Shown here: one piece after another, positions 55,957-64,000 of the stretch
Layout: the number at the start of each line of letters is the position of its first letter
Numbering within the stretch: position 1 is the first letter of the stretch
Assembly (NCBI GenBank): GCA_035301985.1
Contig: DATGTE010000028.1
Coordinates: 124,001 to 188,000, forward strand
Direction of reading: 5' to 3'
Length of the DNA: 64,000 bases
Origin: DASUXY01 sp035301985
GTDB lineage: Bacteria; Bacillota; Bacilli; Bacillales; Amphibacillaceae
Notes under the pieces: generated by a model
Told to the model about the DNA's origin: nothing
The model's database searches: none
The model's input: the letters and a program-made list of their open reading frames with translations, nothing else
Program-made: the position numbers and the translations under genes

Positions 55957-56652
55957 TTAAACTGCGGACAGTTTGGCAGTATATGTGCAGTTTTCACAAC
56001 CTTTAAACATGTTTTCATTCTCGACAAATTCAAGATCTGTAAATAAAGACTCAAACATACCTTTTAAAAAGTAAAGGTGCATATTACAGACAAGTGAATG
56101 ATTATTTTGGGCAATTTCTTTAAACGGACAATTATTAATCGTAAAATTGATTTTTTTCTCTTCTGGATTGTAAGACAGATCTGGGTATAATCCTAACATC
56201 ACACCCGCATCTTCTAAGATTTGCACCTTTTGTTCATTTGTGAGTTCCATCGTTGCTTGTGTATGGTAACGTTCCATCACTTGTAATCCATATTTTCTAC
56301 CCGTTTCATATAAAGCTTTTTTTCCAGGTTCACCGAGTTCAGCTAAAGTTTCTAAGGCAATGTTAGCAAAAAGCTTATAGTCACGATGAGGAAAATTTAA
56401 TTCAATGACTTTTTCCGATAAGCTGTACAGTCTGCTTGGTCTGCCTCCTCGGCCTGTTTTTTCAGAGTAAGATATCAATAAGTTGATATCTTCTAGCTTC
56501 GTCAAGTGCATTCTGGCAACGTTGGGATGAATATCGAACTGCTCAGAAATTTCATTGACAGTTACAGCTTCGTGATGCTGTACGAGGTATTGATAAATTT
56601 TAAAGCGCGTTGGATCACTCAATACATTCGTTACTTTTAATGTATGTTCCAT
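55957..56652 (-). CDS. HTH transcriptional regulator with Cys-rich sensor domain
   Basis: 231 residues from the ATG at 56652 (GAGGTGG before it). An ArsR/DeoR-like winged helix (about 1-85: SDPTRFKIYQYLVQHHEAVTVNEISEQF, wing TGRGGRPSRLYSL) is followed by a helical and beta sensor domain with four cysteines: NNCPFKEIA, LVCNMH and GCENC near the C-terminus. The layout resembles SufR-type iron-sulfur or metal sensors, but the ligand is inferred only. It sits between yqgY and comGG, all on the minus strand. Possible targets unknown. Confidence 0.75.
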   Translation of the reverse strand: MEHTLKVTNVLSDPTRFKIYQYLVQHHEAVTVNEISEQFDIHPNVARMHLTKLEDINLLISYSEKTGRGGRPSRLYSLSEKVIELNFPHRDYKLFANIALETLAELGEPGKKALYETGRKYGLQVMERYHTQATMELTNEQKVQILEDAGVMLGLYPDLSYNPEEKKINFTINNCPFKEIAQNNHSLVCNMHLYFLKGMFESLFTDLEFVENENMFKGCENCTYTAKLSAV

Positions 56653-56718
56653 TGAAATCCACCTCATTACGTTTGTTACTTTTATTATAGTAGATAAACA
56701 ACGTTAAAAGGCAGTTTC

Positions 56719-56763
56719 AGCGGATTTGTTAAAAAGTGTACACAACTTTTCGACAAAATCCGC
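56719..56763 (-). terminator. Terminator of the comG operon
   Basis: GCGGATTT(T)GT arms (56719 and 56763) with an inner AAAAGT/ACTTTT stem form a long hairpin 16 bases beyond the comGG stop. It may also serve as upstream structure for the regulator gene. Confidence 0.65.
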
Positions 56764-56778
56764 TATTGGAAAAGATGC

Positions 56779-57162
56779 TTAATCTTTATGCTTCCTAGAA
56801 AGACGCATTATATGCACGACTTCATGTCGATAATTTGTATCCGTTTCAATTTTTAAATCCAACTGCATGTAACGTTCATCACGTGTAGAAAAAGCTATAT
56901 TTACTTGTCCAGAAGGGAATTCATAAGATACAGTTCCTTCGGGATGTTTGAATGTCGTTACATCTTCTTTAAATGTAGTTAATCCCATTTGGATCAATGT
57001 TTCGATTTTTGTTTGTTCAATCAATTGCTTCGTCAAGTGGATTTCGTTGCTATAGATATTAATATTTGCTGTAGTGACGATAAATAAGATTGCTGTAATG
57101 AACATAACATACGGATAAAAAAAACCGTTGTCATTATTCGTAAAAAACGATTGATTTTTCAT
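56779..57162 (-). CDS. comGG: Competence minor pilin ComGG
   Basis: 127 residues from the ATG at 57162 (AAGGAG). Short polar leader (NNDNGFFYPY) before a membrane helix (about 17-34), then a soluble pseudopilin body (GTVSYEFPSGQVNIAF). It lacks the FTLIE-type cleavage motif, as ComGG does. Minor component of the DNA-uptake pseudopilus. Last gene of the operon, overlapping comGF by 29 bases. Confidence 0.85.
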   Translation of the reverse strand: MKNQSFFTNNDNGFFYPYVMFITAILFIVTTANINIYSNEIHLTKQLIEQTKIETLIQMGLTTFKEDVTTFKHPEGTVSYEFPSGQVNIAFSTRDERYMQLDLKIETDTNYRHEVVHIMRLSRKHKD

Positions 57163-57550
57163 ATGTTTCTCCTTGTAACGTAGTGACGGTCGTTCGGATA
57201 CCAAACGGAAGAGATGTGAAAGTTAATTGTTGGATATCCGCTAAATAAATTTCATGACCTTTTCCATCGACCTGTCTGCGAATATCTTGTTGATATTGCG
57301 AAATGGTAGCAGTTTGTCCGTTCGCTAATTGTAGATGTAAATTTTCTTCATCAACTGTATATGTTTTTGCCTCTAAAAGGTCATTGCGCAAAAACATGAA
57401 AAACTGTTGTACAGAAATAGCATCATAGTCATGTTCAAATGAGCTTTTTTGTAGAAGTATTGAGAGAAGGGGGAGTGTAATACTTAAAACCGTCATGATT
57501 AGCAGCATCGACACAATTGAAAACCCGCGATCATCATTTCGTTTTACCAT
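57134..57550 (-). CDS. comGF: Competence minor pilin ComGF
   Basis: 138 residues from the ATG at 57550, overlapping the end of comGE (its start lies within the last 17 bases of comGE). GFSIVSMLLIMTVLSI is the degenerate prepilin-like helix; the body contains FFMFLRNDLLEAK and LPFGIRTTVT, typical ComGF strings. Pseudopilus component. Confidence 0.88.
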   Translation of the reverse strand: MVKRNDDRGFSIVSMLLIMTVLSITLPLLSILLQKSSFEHDYDAISVQQFFMFLRNDLLEAKTYTVDEENLHLQLANGQTATISQYQQDIRRQVDGKGHEIYLADIQQLTFTSLPFGIRTTVTTLQGETYEKSIVFYE

Positions 57551-57869
57551 ACAAACATATTTTTTCATTCGTTTGTTTAACATTTTTCCAGTGAGCACAT
57601 CCTTTAACTAAGTGTTCACGCTTAGAAAATTGAAAAGTAACTTCATTTGCCGCAAATTTTTTCGTATACGTGTCTGGAGTAGCTTTGGACTCCCATAAAT
57701 AAGGTTGTAATTCATCGTGTAATACGTGCGTATACGTACGGCGATCACTTAATATCGTTCGTTCATATTCGATTAATGACACGATGGGAACAATTGTTGT
57801 GATGACGATGAATACAATCATAAAGGCTAACAACACTTCGATGAGTGTAAACCCGTTATTATTTGACAA
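57534..57869 (-). CDS. comGE: Competence minor pilin ComGE
   Basis: 111 residues from a TTG at 57869, chosen because it follows AAGGTAGGG and gives the short leader SNNNG before FTLIEVLLAF, the N-methylation helix. The start lies inside the end of comGD. Two cysteines near the C-terminus (GCAHW; ICLYG) may form a disulfide. Confidence 0.85.
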   Translation of the reverse strand: MSNNNGFTLIEVLLAFMIVFIVITTIVPIVSLIEYERTILSDRRTYTHVLHDELQPYLWESKATPDTYTKKFAANEVTFQFSKREHLVKGCAHWKNVKQTNEKICLYGKTK

Positions 57870-58284
57870 TGTGATATTCCCTACCTTTACCGAGTCGGAA
57901 AATGACATGATATTCTCGTTTATTCGTGGTAATGATCATTGTTCCTGGCTTTCTAATCGTTCCGTACGGATTAAATGAAATGTTAGTTAATGTTTGGCTT
58001 GTAATGGACCACCCGTCTGGTAATGTTCGTTGCGTGGTTTGTTTTTCACCAGGCACAACGATTTCATATGATGTCTTTTTTAAGTTTATTTGAATCTTTT
58101 CATCCGTTCCTAAGGATTGGTTTTGAATGTATAAGAGGTCAGATTGAAAGGTTTGGAAAAACTGTTTTTCTTGTTGTGTTTCGATCGAGTTAAACAAGAG
58201 AGGAGCACTGATTAAGATTAAGATGGACCATATACCGAGGACGAACATCACTTCAAGTAATGTGAATCCGTAGTTGTTTCGCAT
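57859..58284 (-). CDS. comGD: Competence minor pilin ComGD
   Basis: 141 residues from the ATG at 58284, five bases past the comGC stop; leader MRNNYG then FTLLEVMFVLGIW. Body ends in KREYHVIFRLGKGREYHI. A longer in-frame start at 58347 would spoil the prepilin leader and overlaps comGC, so it is rejected. Confidence 0.88.
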   Translation of the reverse strand: MRNNYGFTLLEVMFVLGIWSILILISAPLLFNSIETQQEKQFFQTFQSDLLYIQNQSLGTDEKIQINLKKTSYEIVVPGEKQTTQRTLPDGWSITSQTLTNISFNPYGTIRKPGTMIITTNKREYHVIFRLGKGREYHIVK

Positions 58285-58289
58285 CGGTT

Positions 58290-58595
58290 TTATTTTGGTG
58301 CTGATACGCGACCAGCTGAATAAATTAATTTTTTCTGATTGGGACATGTTTTTTGATCTTCTGTTATATATCCCATGCTGACCAATGTATTTAAACTGGA
58401 CGGGTATTGTCCTTCGTCGAGATAATAAGCGTCCACTTGAGCTTGTACAACTGAAACTAACGCGTCACAGCCTTTGTCATGGACTTCTGTGCTTTTTCCA
58501 CTTAAGTTGGGGATGATTAGGATGATTAATACAGAAATGACTAATAAAACAATCAGCATTTCAATAAGCGTAAATCCATTATTATTTTTAAACAT
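58290..58595 (-). CDS. comGC: Competence major pseudopilin ComGC
   Basis: 101 residues; leader MFKNNNG, cleavage and methylation site GFTLIEMLIVLLVISVL, then the body with two cysteines (GCDALVSVV; KTCPNQKK) that form the disulfide seen in ComGC. Major subunit of the transformation pilus. ATG after AAAGGAG. Confidence 0.95.
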   Translation of the reverse strand: MFKNNNGFTLIEMLIVLLVISVLIILIIPNLSGKSTEVHDKGCDALVSVVQAQVDAYYLDEGQYPSSLNTLVSMGYITEDQKTCPNQKKLIYSAGRVSAPK

Positions 58596-58608
58596 ATATT
58601 TTTCTCCT

Positions 58609-59661
58609 TTACATCGTTTGAATTAGTTGAAACATGGGCCACATTAACGTGATATAAATAAAGATAATCACGCAGGCGATGAGTATGAAAAAGGCAGGTT
58701 GAATCATGGTGATTGTTTTCAAAATTTTCCGGTGGATTTCTTCGGTTAACAGTTGGGCATACGTGGATAAGTCTCTCTCTAATACATCTGACTGGATGTT
58801 TTTCTGGAAAATTGTCGCAAGTTGATTTTCAACAAAAGTGAACTGAGACATGATCTTCGTTATATAAACTCCCCTCCTAAGCTCATCCGCCATTAAACGG
58901 GAATAGTGAGCGATGATGGGGACGTTTTTTTGCTGCGATAAAATGGTTAAGATCTCTTTAATGGGCATACCTGTTTTTAATAATGTGCTTAGATGCGTAG
59001 CTAATAGGAAAGATGTTTGTAGTCGTAAGTATGTTCGATATATTGGGATGAGGTTGTACACTTTTAGTTGTGTTTGTATACTGACTTTTTGTTTGTTCAA
59101 GTGCCATAGAAATGAAAGGGTAATAATCAATATTGTTCCAATGAGTAACACGTTTCCTAATATATCAATAATCATGATTGAGATCGTTACGGTCGTGGAA
59201 GCATCAGAGCTTTTTTGGAAAAGATCGATAAAAGAGGGGAGAACCATCTGTTTGAGAAACAGTAACAATAGGAAAAAGATGATACATAAAATGAGTGGAT
59301 AACGAATGATTTGCTGAAACTGTTTAACGTAATCGATTCTTTTTTCAAACATGTGTATGCATTCAATGAGTGTTCCTTCTAAATCTCCATTTGCTTGTAC
59401 GAAAAATAAATAAGATGTAATGGAGGGGTGGAAATGTTGTTTTTCTAAAACATCATCGAGTGAATGACCGTTTTTTAGCAATAAAATGACTCTGTCGGCG
59501 GTTGGTTCCAGTTGTTTATCCCATCGGATCGTATCCAATGCTTGGAGCAATGAATAACCGTTTGTTAAAGATCGAGATAGCCGACGTAAAAAACGCAATT
59601 GTAATTCATTTGATAGCTTCTGCTTAGAGCATATGAAAAGTTTGTTCGGAAATATACCCAT
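58609..59661 (-). CDS. comGB: Competence pilus inner-membrane platform ComGB
   Basis: 350 residues from the ATG at 59661; overlaps comGA by 38 bases. GspF-type platform: two cytoplasmic helical domains (about 25-130 and 225-325) and three membrane spans (about 140-165, 185-210 and 325-347). FVQANGDLEGTLIE-type motif present. Assembles the pseudopilus with ComGA. Confidence 0.92.
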   Translation of the reverse strand: MGIFPNKLFICSKQKLSNELQLRFLRRLSRSLTNGYSLLQALDTIRWDKQLEPTADRVILLLKNGHSLDDVLEKQHFHPSITSYLFFVQANGDLEGTLIECIHMFEKRIDYVKQFQQIIRYPLILCIIFFLLLLFLKQMVLPSFIDLFQKSSDASTTVTISIMIIDILGNVLLIGTILIITLSFLWHLNKQKVSIQTQLKVYNLIPIYRTYLRLQTSFLLATHLSTLLKTGMPIKEILTILSQQKNVPIIAHYSRLMADELRRGVYITKIMSQFTFVENQLATIFQKNIQSDVLERDLSTYAQLLTEEIHRKILKTITMIQPAFFILIACVIIFIYITLMWPMFQLIQTM

Positions 59662-60634
59662 AGGCAAACGCCTTCTTTCGTAAGTGATAAAAAGAGTGTG
59701 GTTGGTTTTGCATATTAACACTTTGGCCTTTCAATACTCTCATCAGGAGATCGTCGTATAACAATTCCATGATAGCCGCACGTCTTTTGAATGCTTGGTT
59801 GATGTGGATCGGGACCAACTGAAGTGCAGCTACTCCGATCAGTGATTGTTGTAATTCTGTTATTTTTAAACCCATTTCTCGTAAACGGTGGATTGTACCT
59901 GGCGCATTTTTAGCATGCAGTGTGCTCAAGACGAGGTGCCCGGTTAAAGAGGCGTCAAATGCAAATTTAGCTGTGTCAGCATCCCGAATTTCTCCGACCA
60001 TCAAAATATCTGGATCGTGTCTTAAGGCTGCTTTTAAACCAGCTTGATACGTCATGCCAGCTTTTCTATTCACTTGCACTTGTAAAATATTGTCTAATTT
60101 CTGTTCGATAGGATCTTCTAAAGTGATCGTTTGATAAGAGGTTTCTTGGATGATTTTTTGTAAAAGAGCATACAGTGTTGTCGACTTTCCACTTCCAGTT
60201 GGACCGGTAATCAAGATGATGCCTGCCTTATGTTTGACCCATTGCTTGAGGATGTCTGTCTGGTTGGGGAATAAGAAAAGTGAGTCAATCGCGAGGTTTT
60301 CCTCTTGGGGTAGAATGCGGATCGCTAAGCTTTCCCTTTCTTTAACAGGCAGGGTGGATAAGCGAAGATCGTATTTTTTTCCTGCCATCCGGTGAGAAAT
60401 GGTTCCGTCCTGTGGTTTGCGAATTTCTCCGATATCCATTCCTGAAGTAAACTTGTAGTATGTGAGCAAAAGATCATAAAGTTGTGATTTGATCTGTTCG
60501 TAAAATGTACGTTGACCGTGAATCCGAAAATAAATATTTGTATAAGTAGATGTGGGATAGAAATGGATATCCGAAGCAAATCGTTTATAAGCAGCAGCGA
60601 GGAGTTTTTTTGATAATGTTGCAGCGACATTCAA
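59624..60634 (-). CDS. comGA: Competence pilus assembly ATPase ComGA
   Basis: 336 residues from a TTG at 60634 behind ATGGAGGTG; an ATG seven codons upstream would put the ribosome-binding site inside the coding region. N-domain with ASDIHFYP (about 21-28), Walker A ITGPTGSGKSTT, Asp box LEDPIEQ, Walker B ILMVGEIRD and His box LSTLHAKNAPG. GspE/PilT-type secretion ATPase powering pilus assembly. First gene of comGA-GG. Confidence 0.95.
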   Translation of the reverse strand: MNVAATLSKKLLAAAYKRFASDIHFYPTSTYTNIYFRIHGQRTFYEQIKSQLYDLLLTYYKFTSGMDIGEIRKPQDGTISHRMAGKKYDLRLSTLPVKERESLAIRILPQEENLAIDSLFLFPNQTDILKQWVKHKAGIILITGPTGSGKSTTLYALLQKIIQETSYQTITLEDPIEQKLDNILQVQVNRKAGMTYQAGLKAALRHDPDILMVGEIRDADTAKFAFDASLTGHLVLSTLHAKNAPGTIHRLREMGLKITELQQSLIGVAALQLVPIHINQAFKRRAAIMELLYDDLLMRVLKGQSVNMQNQPHSFYHLRKKAFAYGYISEQTFHML

Positions 60635-60695
60635 TTTAATCACCTCCATATTCATTGGGTTAATACTTGTTTCGACAGCGTTAGATAAATTCCTT

Positions 60696-60709
60696 CTTTT
60701 TTAAAAAAG
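60696..60709. repeat. 14-base palindrome upstream of comGA
   Basis: Perfect palindrome CTTTTTTAAAAAAG about 62 bases before the comGA start. A/T runs of this type recall ComK boxes (AAAA-N5-TTTT), but the spacing does not match the consensus. Confidence 0.45.
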
Positions 60710-60840
60710 TTTTTAATGAAATATTCACGGGTGTAAAACGGAACCGAAAGGGAATGATTCTACACATTTTGCTGCTATAGTTTTGTCTTGCATAAACATC
60801 GATTCCAATGCAAAAGCTATAAAAAAGGAGGAGTGATTGT

Positions 60841-61023
60841 ATGTCTCGAAATGAATATATTCAGTTTTTAACGAAAGAATTGTTCACCTATATAAATTTA
60901 CCGACGGCTGATCGTAAAAAGAGAAAAAAAGTGCAGAAAAAGAAAAGAAACCAACTCATCTATCATCGTTGGTTAGGTATGTTACCATTTTCAATTAAGC
61001 TTTTTTTAAAACAGAGTAAATAG
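60841..61023 (+). CDS. yqzE: YqzE family small protein
   Basis: 60 residues, ATG after AAAGGAGGAG. N-terminal SRNEYIQFLTKELFTYINLP, a very basic middle (KKRKKVQKKKRNQ) and a hydrophobic end with WLGMLPFSIKLFL, matching the YqzE family encoded beside comG. Function unknown. Confidence 0.85.
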   Translation: MSRNEYIQFLTKELFTYINLPTADRKKRKKVQKKKRNQLIYHRWLGMLPFSIKLFLKQSK

Positions 61024-61047
61024 CTGTTTTAGCTATGAAAACTTTAC

Positions 61048-61842
61048 TTACATCGTACGCACTAAATAGAAAAGACCGCCATTGATGATTGAAATGGATA
61101 TTCGTGGTTTAAAGCGTTTTGTAATCTCTCGAATTTCCTTAGCTTGTTGCTCTTTTTCCTCCTCGCTTTTCCCTTCGTAAAAATAATTCAGTAATTGAAT
61201 TTCTTTCTTTAATTCACGTTGCGATGTATGGGCCCATTCGTAGTCCTTGTTTCTCACATAATTGTCGATCACAGATTGAATACGTTTAAAACCACTTCTA
61301 ATCGTTATCAATGGAGAGATGGTGTAACAGTAATCGCCGATTGTCGTTTGTAAATCAACGTGCTTTAAATGATTCATCATCTCTGATTTCATTTCTCCAT
61401 TTACCAAGTTCAAACCAATTGAAAATAACTCAGCTTTTGTTTGTTGTCCGACATACGTTATTTTTATGTTGACGACAAGCCACGGATGGAGTTCAGTTTT
61501 TGAAAGGGATTGGCGGTCACGAACGCTTTGAAATAATTTTGTAAAACGTTCTCGTGTCTTTAATAGATGTAGAATATGTTGTAGACGGGGACTTCCAAAA
61601 TGAATCCATTCTCCCTGTTGTTCGCGTTGCGATGGGTTCGTGATGAAAGTCAACTTCATCGGTTCTCCCATCTTGCCCATTTTCTTAACATAATGCCAAT
61701 AAAATGGGCGATTCATTAGTGATTGATCCATTTCTTCGGTTAATTGTACAGTCATTACGCCATCTTCATTCCTTAAAATTGTACAATGATGAGCATTGAA
61801 AAAACGGGATAAAAATGTATTCAAATTAGTAATAGGCATCAT
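61048..61842 (-). CDS. yqhG: YqhG family protein
   Basis: 264 residues (or 263 from the second ATG; AAGGAG before them). N-terminal NLNTFLSRFFNAHHCTI, a central strand-rich domain and a helical C-terminus with KEEKEQQAKEIREIT. Overlaps the helicase gene by 17 bases, so the two are co-translated, as in B. subtilis yqhH-yqhG. Function unknown; an accessory to the helicase is plausible. Confidence 0.9.
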   Translation of the reverse strand: MMPITNLNTFLSRFFNAHHCTILRNEDGVMTVQLTEEMDQSLMNRPFYWHYVKKMGKMGEPMKLTFITNPSQREQQGEWIHFGSPRLQHILHLLKTRERFTKLFQSVRDRQSLSKTELHPWLVVNIKITYVGQQTKAELFSIGLNLVNGEMKSEMMNHLKHVDLQTTIGDYCYTISPLITIRSGFKRIQSVIDNYVRNKDYEWAHTSQRELKKEIQLLNYFYEGKSEEEKEQQAKEIREITKRFKPRISISIINGGLFYLVRTM

Positions 61843-63490
61843 GTTGCTCCTTATGTTGACTATAGTGGTGTGTATTTTTTATGACGGAAGACAAATTATT
61901 TAATTTAACTTTCACTTCTCCAGGTGTAGTAGAAGTTGTAAAAATACGCTGGATTTCTGTTTCCATATTATTGATGTTCAGCTCCGCTAAAATATCATCC
62001 AATTCGCCAATCACATGCTCGAATAAATTTATTTTTTCATATAATAACTTCATGATATGTTCTTCAAGCGTTTGGCGGATGGCAAAATTAAATACATGAA
62101 TGTCCTTCGTTTGCCCATAGCGATGAATCCGTCCGATGCGTTGTTCTAATTTCATTGGATTCCAGGGCAAATCATAATTGATCATATACTTACAAAACTG
62201 GAGGTTGATTCCTTCACTACCAGCCTCTGTCGCGATGAGTACTTGGGCATGTTCTTTAAATAGCTGTTGCATCCAGTCTTTTTTTCCTCGGTTAAAACCA
62301 CCTTGAAAAGGGACGGAGGAAATGCCATATTGTTGTAAATACCATTGTAAATAATGTTGGGTGGCACGGTACTGTGTAAAAATAATCACTTTTTCTTGAT
62401 CGATTTCTTTGATGAGTTCGATGACTTTTTTTGCTTTTGTATGATGGGGAAGTTGTTCGATTTGCTCGATTAACGGTTGGATGATGCTGTTCATTTGGTG
62501 ATCATCTTCCATTAGTGTTTTTAACGATAAATAACAAGCTTCTCTCGATGAACAAATTTCTCTTAGTAAAGTAATTTTTGTAAAAGTTGATAATGATTGG
62601 ATCGTCTTTTCTAATATTTGATAAAAGTCCATTTCCTCTGCTGTAAAGTTTACCCAAATGGTCTCAATGTTTCTTTTTACTTCATTCATACGAGTGCTTT
62701 TTCGCGTGTGACGAACCATGACTTTTTGGACGAGTTGTTTTAAATAGTCATCTTTCCTGATTTGATTGCGATCTTTTCCATATCGTTTTATAAATGATTC
62801 ATAATTCCCCAAATGACCGGGCTTTAAAATGGAAACGAGATTAAAAATTTCAATGAGATCATTTTGAATCGGTGTGGCCGTTAATAATAAGCAAAACTTC
62901 TTTTGTAATTCCCTGGCAAATGAGTAGTTTTTTGTACGATGATTTTTAAGTTTATGTGCTTCATCGATTAACACAAAATCATACTCTAAATTAAGGATTT
63001 GTTCACGATGGGGTGAACGTTTTGCTGTATCGATTGATGAAATCATAATATCGTATGCTTCCCAAGAATAATTTTTACGGTGGATCACCGTAGGGATATA
63101 AAACTTTTCATTTAATTCACGCGCCCATTGATTGACAAGCGATGCAGGGACTAATATGAGGGCTTTTTTAACGAGCCCTCTAATCATATATTCTTTTAAA
63201 ATTAAACCCGCTTCAATGGTTTTACCGAGCCCAACTTCATCTGCTAAAATGGCCCGTCCATGCATTTCTTCGATGACTTGCTCGGCTACTTGAATTTGAT
63301 GAGGCAAAAACTCCATGTGTGGTAAATATTTTAAGGAGAGCAGTCCACCAAATTGTGTTGGTATTGTCGTTCGTTCAGCTTCATAAGCCATTTCAAAGAG
63401 GTTCCATGGAGAGAAAGGACCTCCTTTGTCAAGTGTTTGTTGAAATTCATCGATAAAATGTAAATCGTTATGAATGTGAATGGAATCCAT
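61826..63490 (-). CDS. yqhH: SNF2-family helicase-like ATPase (YqhH)
   Basis: 554 residues from the ATG at 63490 (AAAGGATG upstream; another ATG nine bases earlier is less well spaced). Walker A ILADEVGLGKTIEAG (about 81-95), DEAH box in VLIDEAHKLKN (about 173-183), LTATPIQN, and helicase C motifs EAGSEGINLQ and EQRIGRIHRYGQT. RapA/SNF2-like DNA translocase. Adjacent to gcvT, divergent. Confidence 0.95.
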   Translation of the reverse strand: MDSIHIHNDLHFIDEFQQTLDKGGPFSPWNLFEMAYEAERTTIPTQFGGLLSLKYLPHMEFLPHQIQVAEQVIEEMHGRAILADEVGLGKTIEAGLILKEYMIRGLVKKALILVPASLVNQWARELNEKFYIPTVIHRKNYSWEAYDIMISSIDTAKRSPHREQILNLEYDFVLIDEAHKLKNHRTKNYSFARELQKKFCLLLTATPIQNDLIEIFNLVSILKPGHLGNYESFIKRYGKDRNQIRKDDYLKQLVQKVMVRHTRKSTRMNEVKRNIETIWVNFTAEEMDFYQILEKTIQSLSTFTKITLLREICSSREACYLSLKTLMEDDHQMNSIIQPLIEQIEQLPHHTKAKKVIELIKEIDQEKVIIFTQYRATQHYLQWYLQQYGISSVPFQGGFNRGKKDWMQQLFKEHAQVLIATEAGSEGINLQFCKYMINYDLPWNPMKLEQRIGRIHRYGQTKDIHVFNFAIRQTLEEHIMKLLYEKINLFEHVIGELDDILAELNINNMETEIQRIFTTSTTPGEVKVKLNNLSSVIKNTHHYSQHKEQHDAYY

Positions 63491-63846
63491 TGTATACATC
63501 CTTTATTCGGGCTAATTCATTATTTCCATACAAACGTCACAATTAACGAAATTATACAATAAGTTTGTATATGTGATATACTAAGCATAGAAAAAATGAT
63601 TGGCAGTTATTCTATAGTGTCCCCAAGATTATATTTTTCATGAGAGATTTACAAGATGATTTTACCGCAAGTTTTTAACCCACTTTTATCGAGATATCAT
63701 GAGCCGAAGTCCCCTTTGAAGAATAAAGGTGAGAAACGAGATCACCTCAATTTTGTGCAATTGTATGCGTTATCATATAGCAGGTGTTGTAATTGTTTAT
63801 GCTTGTGGGACTCTTATGTGTGAATGTGAAAAAAGGAGTGAGTCAT
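63491..63846. other. Divergent intergenic region yqhH-gcvT
   Basis: 356 bases with no gene. I searched for the tandem glycine riboswitch found before gcvT in B. subtilis; the conserved core patterns are not recognisable. A small hairpin (AGGTGA/TCACCT, 63727-63747) lies 100 bases before gcvT. Promoters for both genes must be here. Confidence 0.5.
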
Positions 63847-64000
63847 GTGAATGCTTTGAAGCGTACCCCACTGTTTCCTGAATATGAAAAACACGGGGCA
63901 AGAACGATTGACTTTGGTGGTTGGGACATGCCTGTCCAATTTTCAGGTATTAAACATGAGCATGAGACTACACGAACAAAAGCGGGCTTGTTTGATGTAT
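63847..64000 (+). CDS. gcvT: Aminomethyltransferase, glycine cleavage T protein (partial)
   Basis: GTG start at 63847 after AAAAGGAGTGAG; 51 codons until the window ends. The product starts MNALKRTPLFPEYEKHGA and continues with IDFGGWDMPVQFSGIKHEHE, a clear GcvT N-terminus. Part of the glycine cleavage system, transferring the methylene group to THF. gcvPA and gcvPB should follow outside the window. Confidence 0.93.
   Translation, partial: MNALKRTPLFPEYEKHGARTIDFGGWDMPVQFSGIKHEHETTRTKAGLFDV

Noticed and set aside
60656..60780. ComK binding box upstream of comGA
   Set aside because: A/T runs are present, but no pair of AAAA-N5-TTTT boxes with accepted spacing could be placed.
63600..63846. 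Glycine riboswitch before gcvT
   Set aside because: The conserved GGAGAG, CGCCGAAGG and GGACAG cores are not found; a single GAGCCGAAGTCC resemblance is too weak.
1..64000. CRISPR array, rRNA operon or replication origin
   Set aside because: No regularly spaced repeats, rRNA sequence or DnaA-box cluster was seen.

Overview
The window reads as a low-GC Bacillaceae chromosome. Gene order from rpsU to gcvT follows the Bacillus subtilis yqe-yqf-yqg-yqh region closely: floA, yqfC, yqfD, phoH, pgpH, ybeY, dgkA, era, recO, glyQS, ccpN, ppsR, dnaG, sigA, cccA, trmK, yqfO, cshB, nfo, sodA, pbpA, yqgN, gluP, yqgS, the comG operon, yqhGH and gcvT. Sporulation genes (yqfC, yqfD), a competence pilus operon and lipoteichoic acid synthesis point to an endospore-forming, DNA-uptake-competent member of the Bacillales. 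Strong Shine-Dalgarno sequences and frequent TTG/GTG starts fit this. The genus cannot be fixed from the sequence alone.

Layout. 1-3537: end of an upstream gene, a tryptophanase-family lyase, deoC and rpsU; yqeY is missing after rpsU. 3538-9308: NfeD and flotillin FloA (membrane microdomain), yqfB, the sporulation pair yqfC-yqfD, and phoH. 9309-17243: an accessory island splitting the usual phoH-pgpH pair. 17244-30994: c-di-AMP phosphodiesterase, YbeY, undecaprenol kinase, Era, RecO, T-box-controlled glycyl-tRNA synthetase, the CcpN/PpsR regulators, primase and the main sigma factor. 31801-40475: cytochrome c, tRNA m1A22 methylase, Nif3-like protein, CshB helicase, endonuclease IV, small membrane and sporulation proteins, a second NfeD protein and a Na/Pi-type transporter. 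40758-41328: six tRNA genes (Asn, Met, His, Ile2, Ser, Phe) behind tandem sigma-A promoters. 41556-55883: Mn/Fe superoxide dismutase, MFS protein, PBP2-type transpeptidase, L33, 5-formyl-THF cyclo-ligase, ThiF, rhomboid protease, LTA synthase and a metallo-hydrolase. 55957-63490, mainly minus strand: a Cys-rich HTH regulator, comGG to comGA, and yqhG-yqhH. The start of gcvT closes the window.

The most interesting stretch is the island. It holds a compact locus (11759-14043) that I interpret as a type VII secretion antibacterial module of the S. aureus TslA type: a membrane-anchored probable immunity protein, a class-3 lipase with an intact Ser157/Asp209/His240 triad and a helical C-terminal half (reverse LXG arrangement), and two small helical partner proteins. 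Just upstream is a degenerate second copy: an orphan immunity gene whose membrane anchor is put out of frame by a seven-G run, and a toxin cut off after 87 codons. The two toxin copies share a 112-bp block with four mismatches. The locus is flanked by a decayed IS256-family element with recognisable ends, two broken IS3-family elements placed head to head, and the 3' relic of a large serine recombinase next to pgpH, so the island was probably delivered by a mobile element. No secretion machinery (EssC and partners) lies in the window.

Limits: functions rest on reading motifs and gene order by eye. No database search, structure prediction or folding was run.
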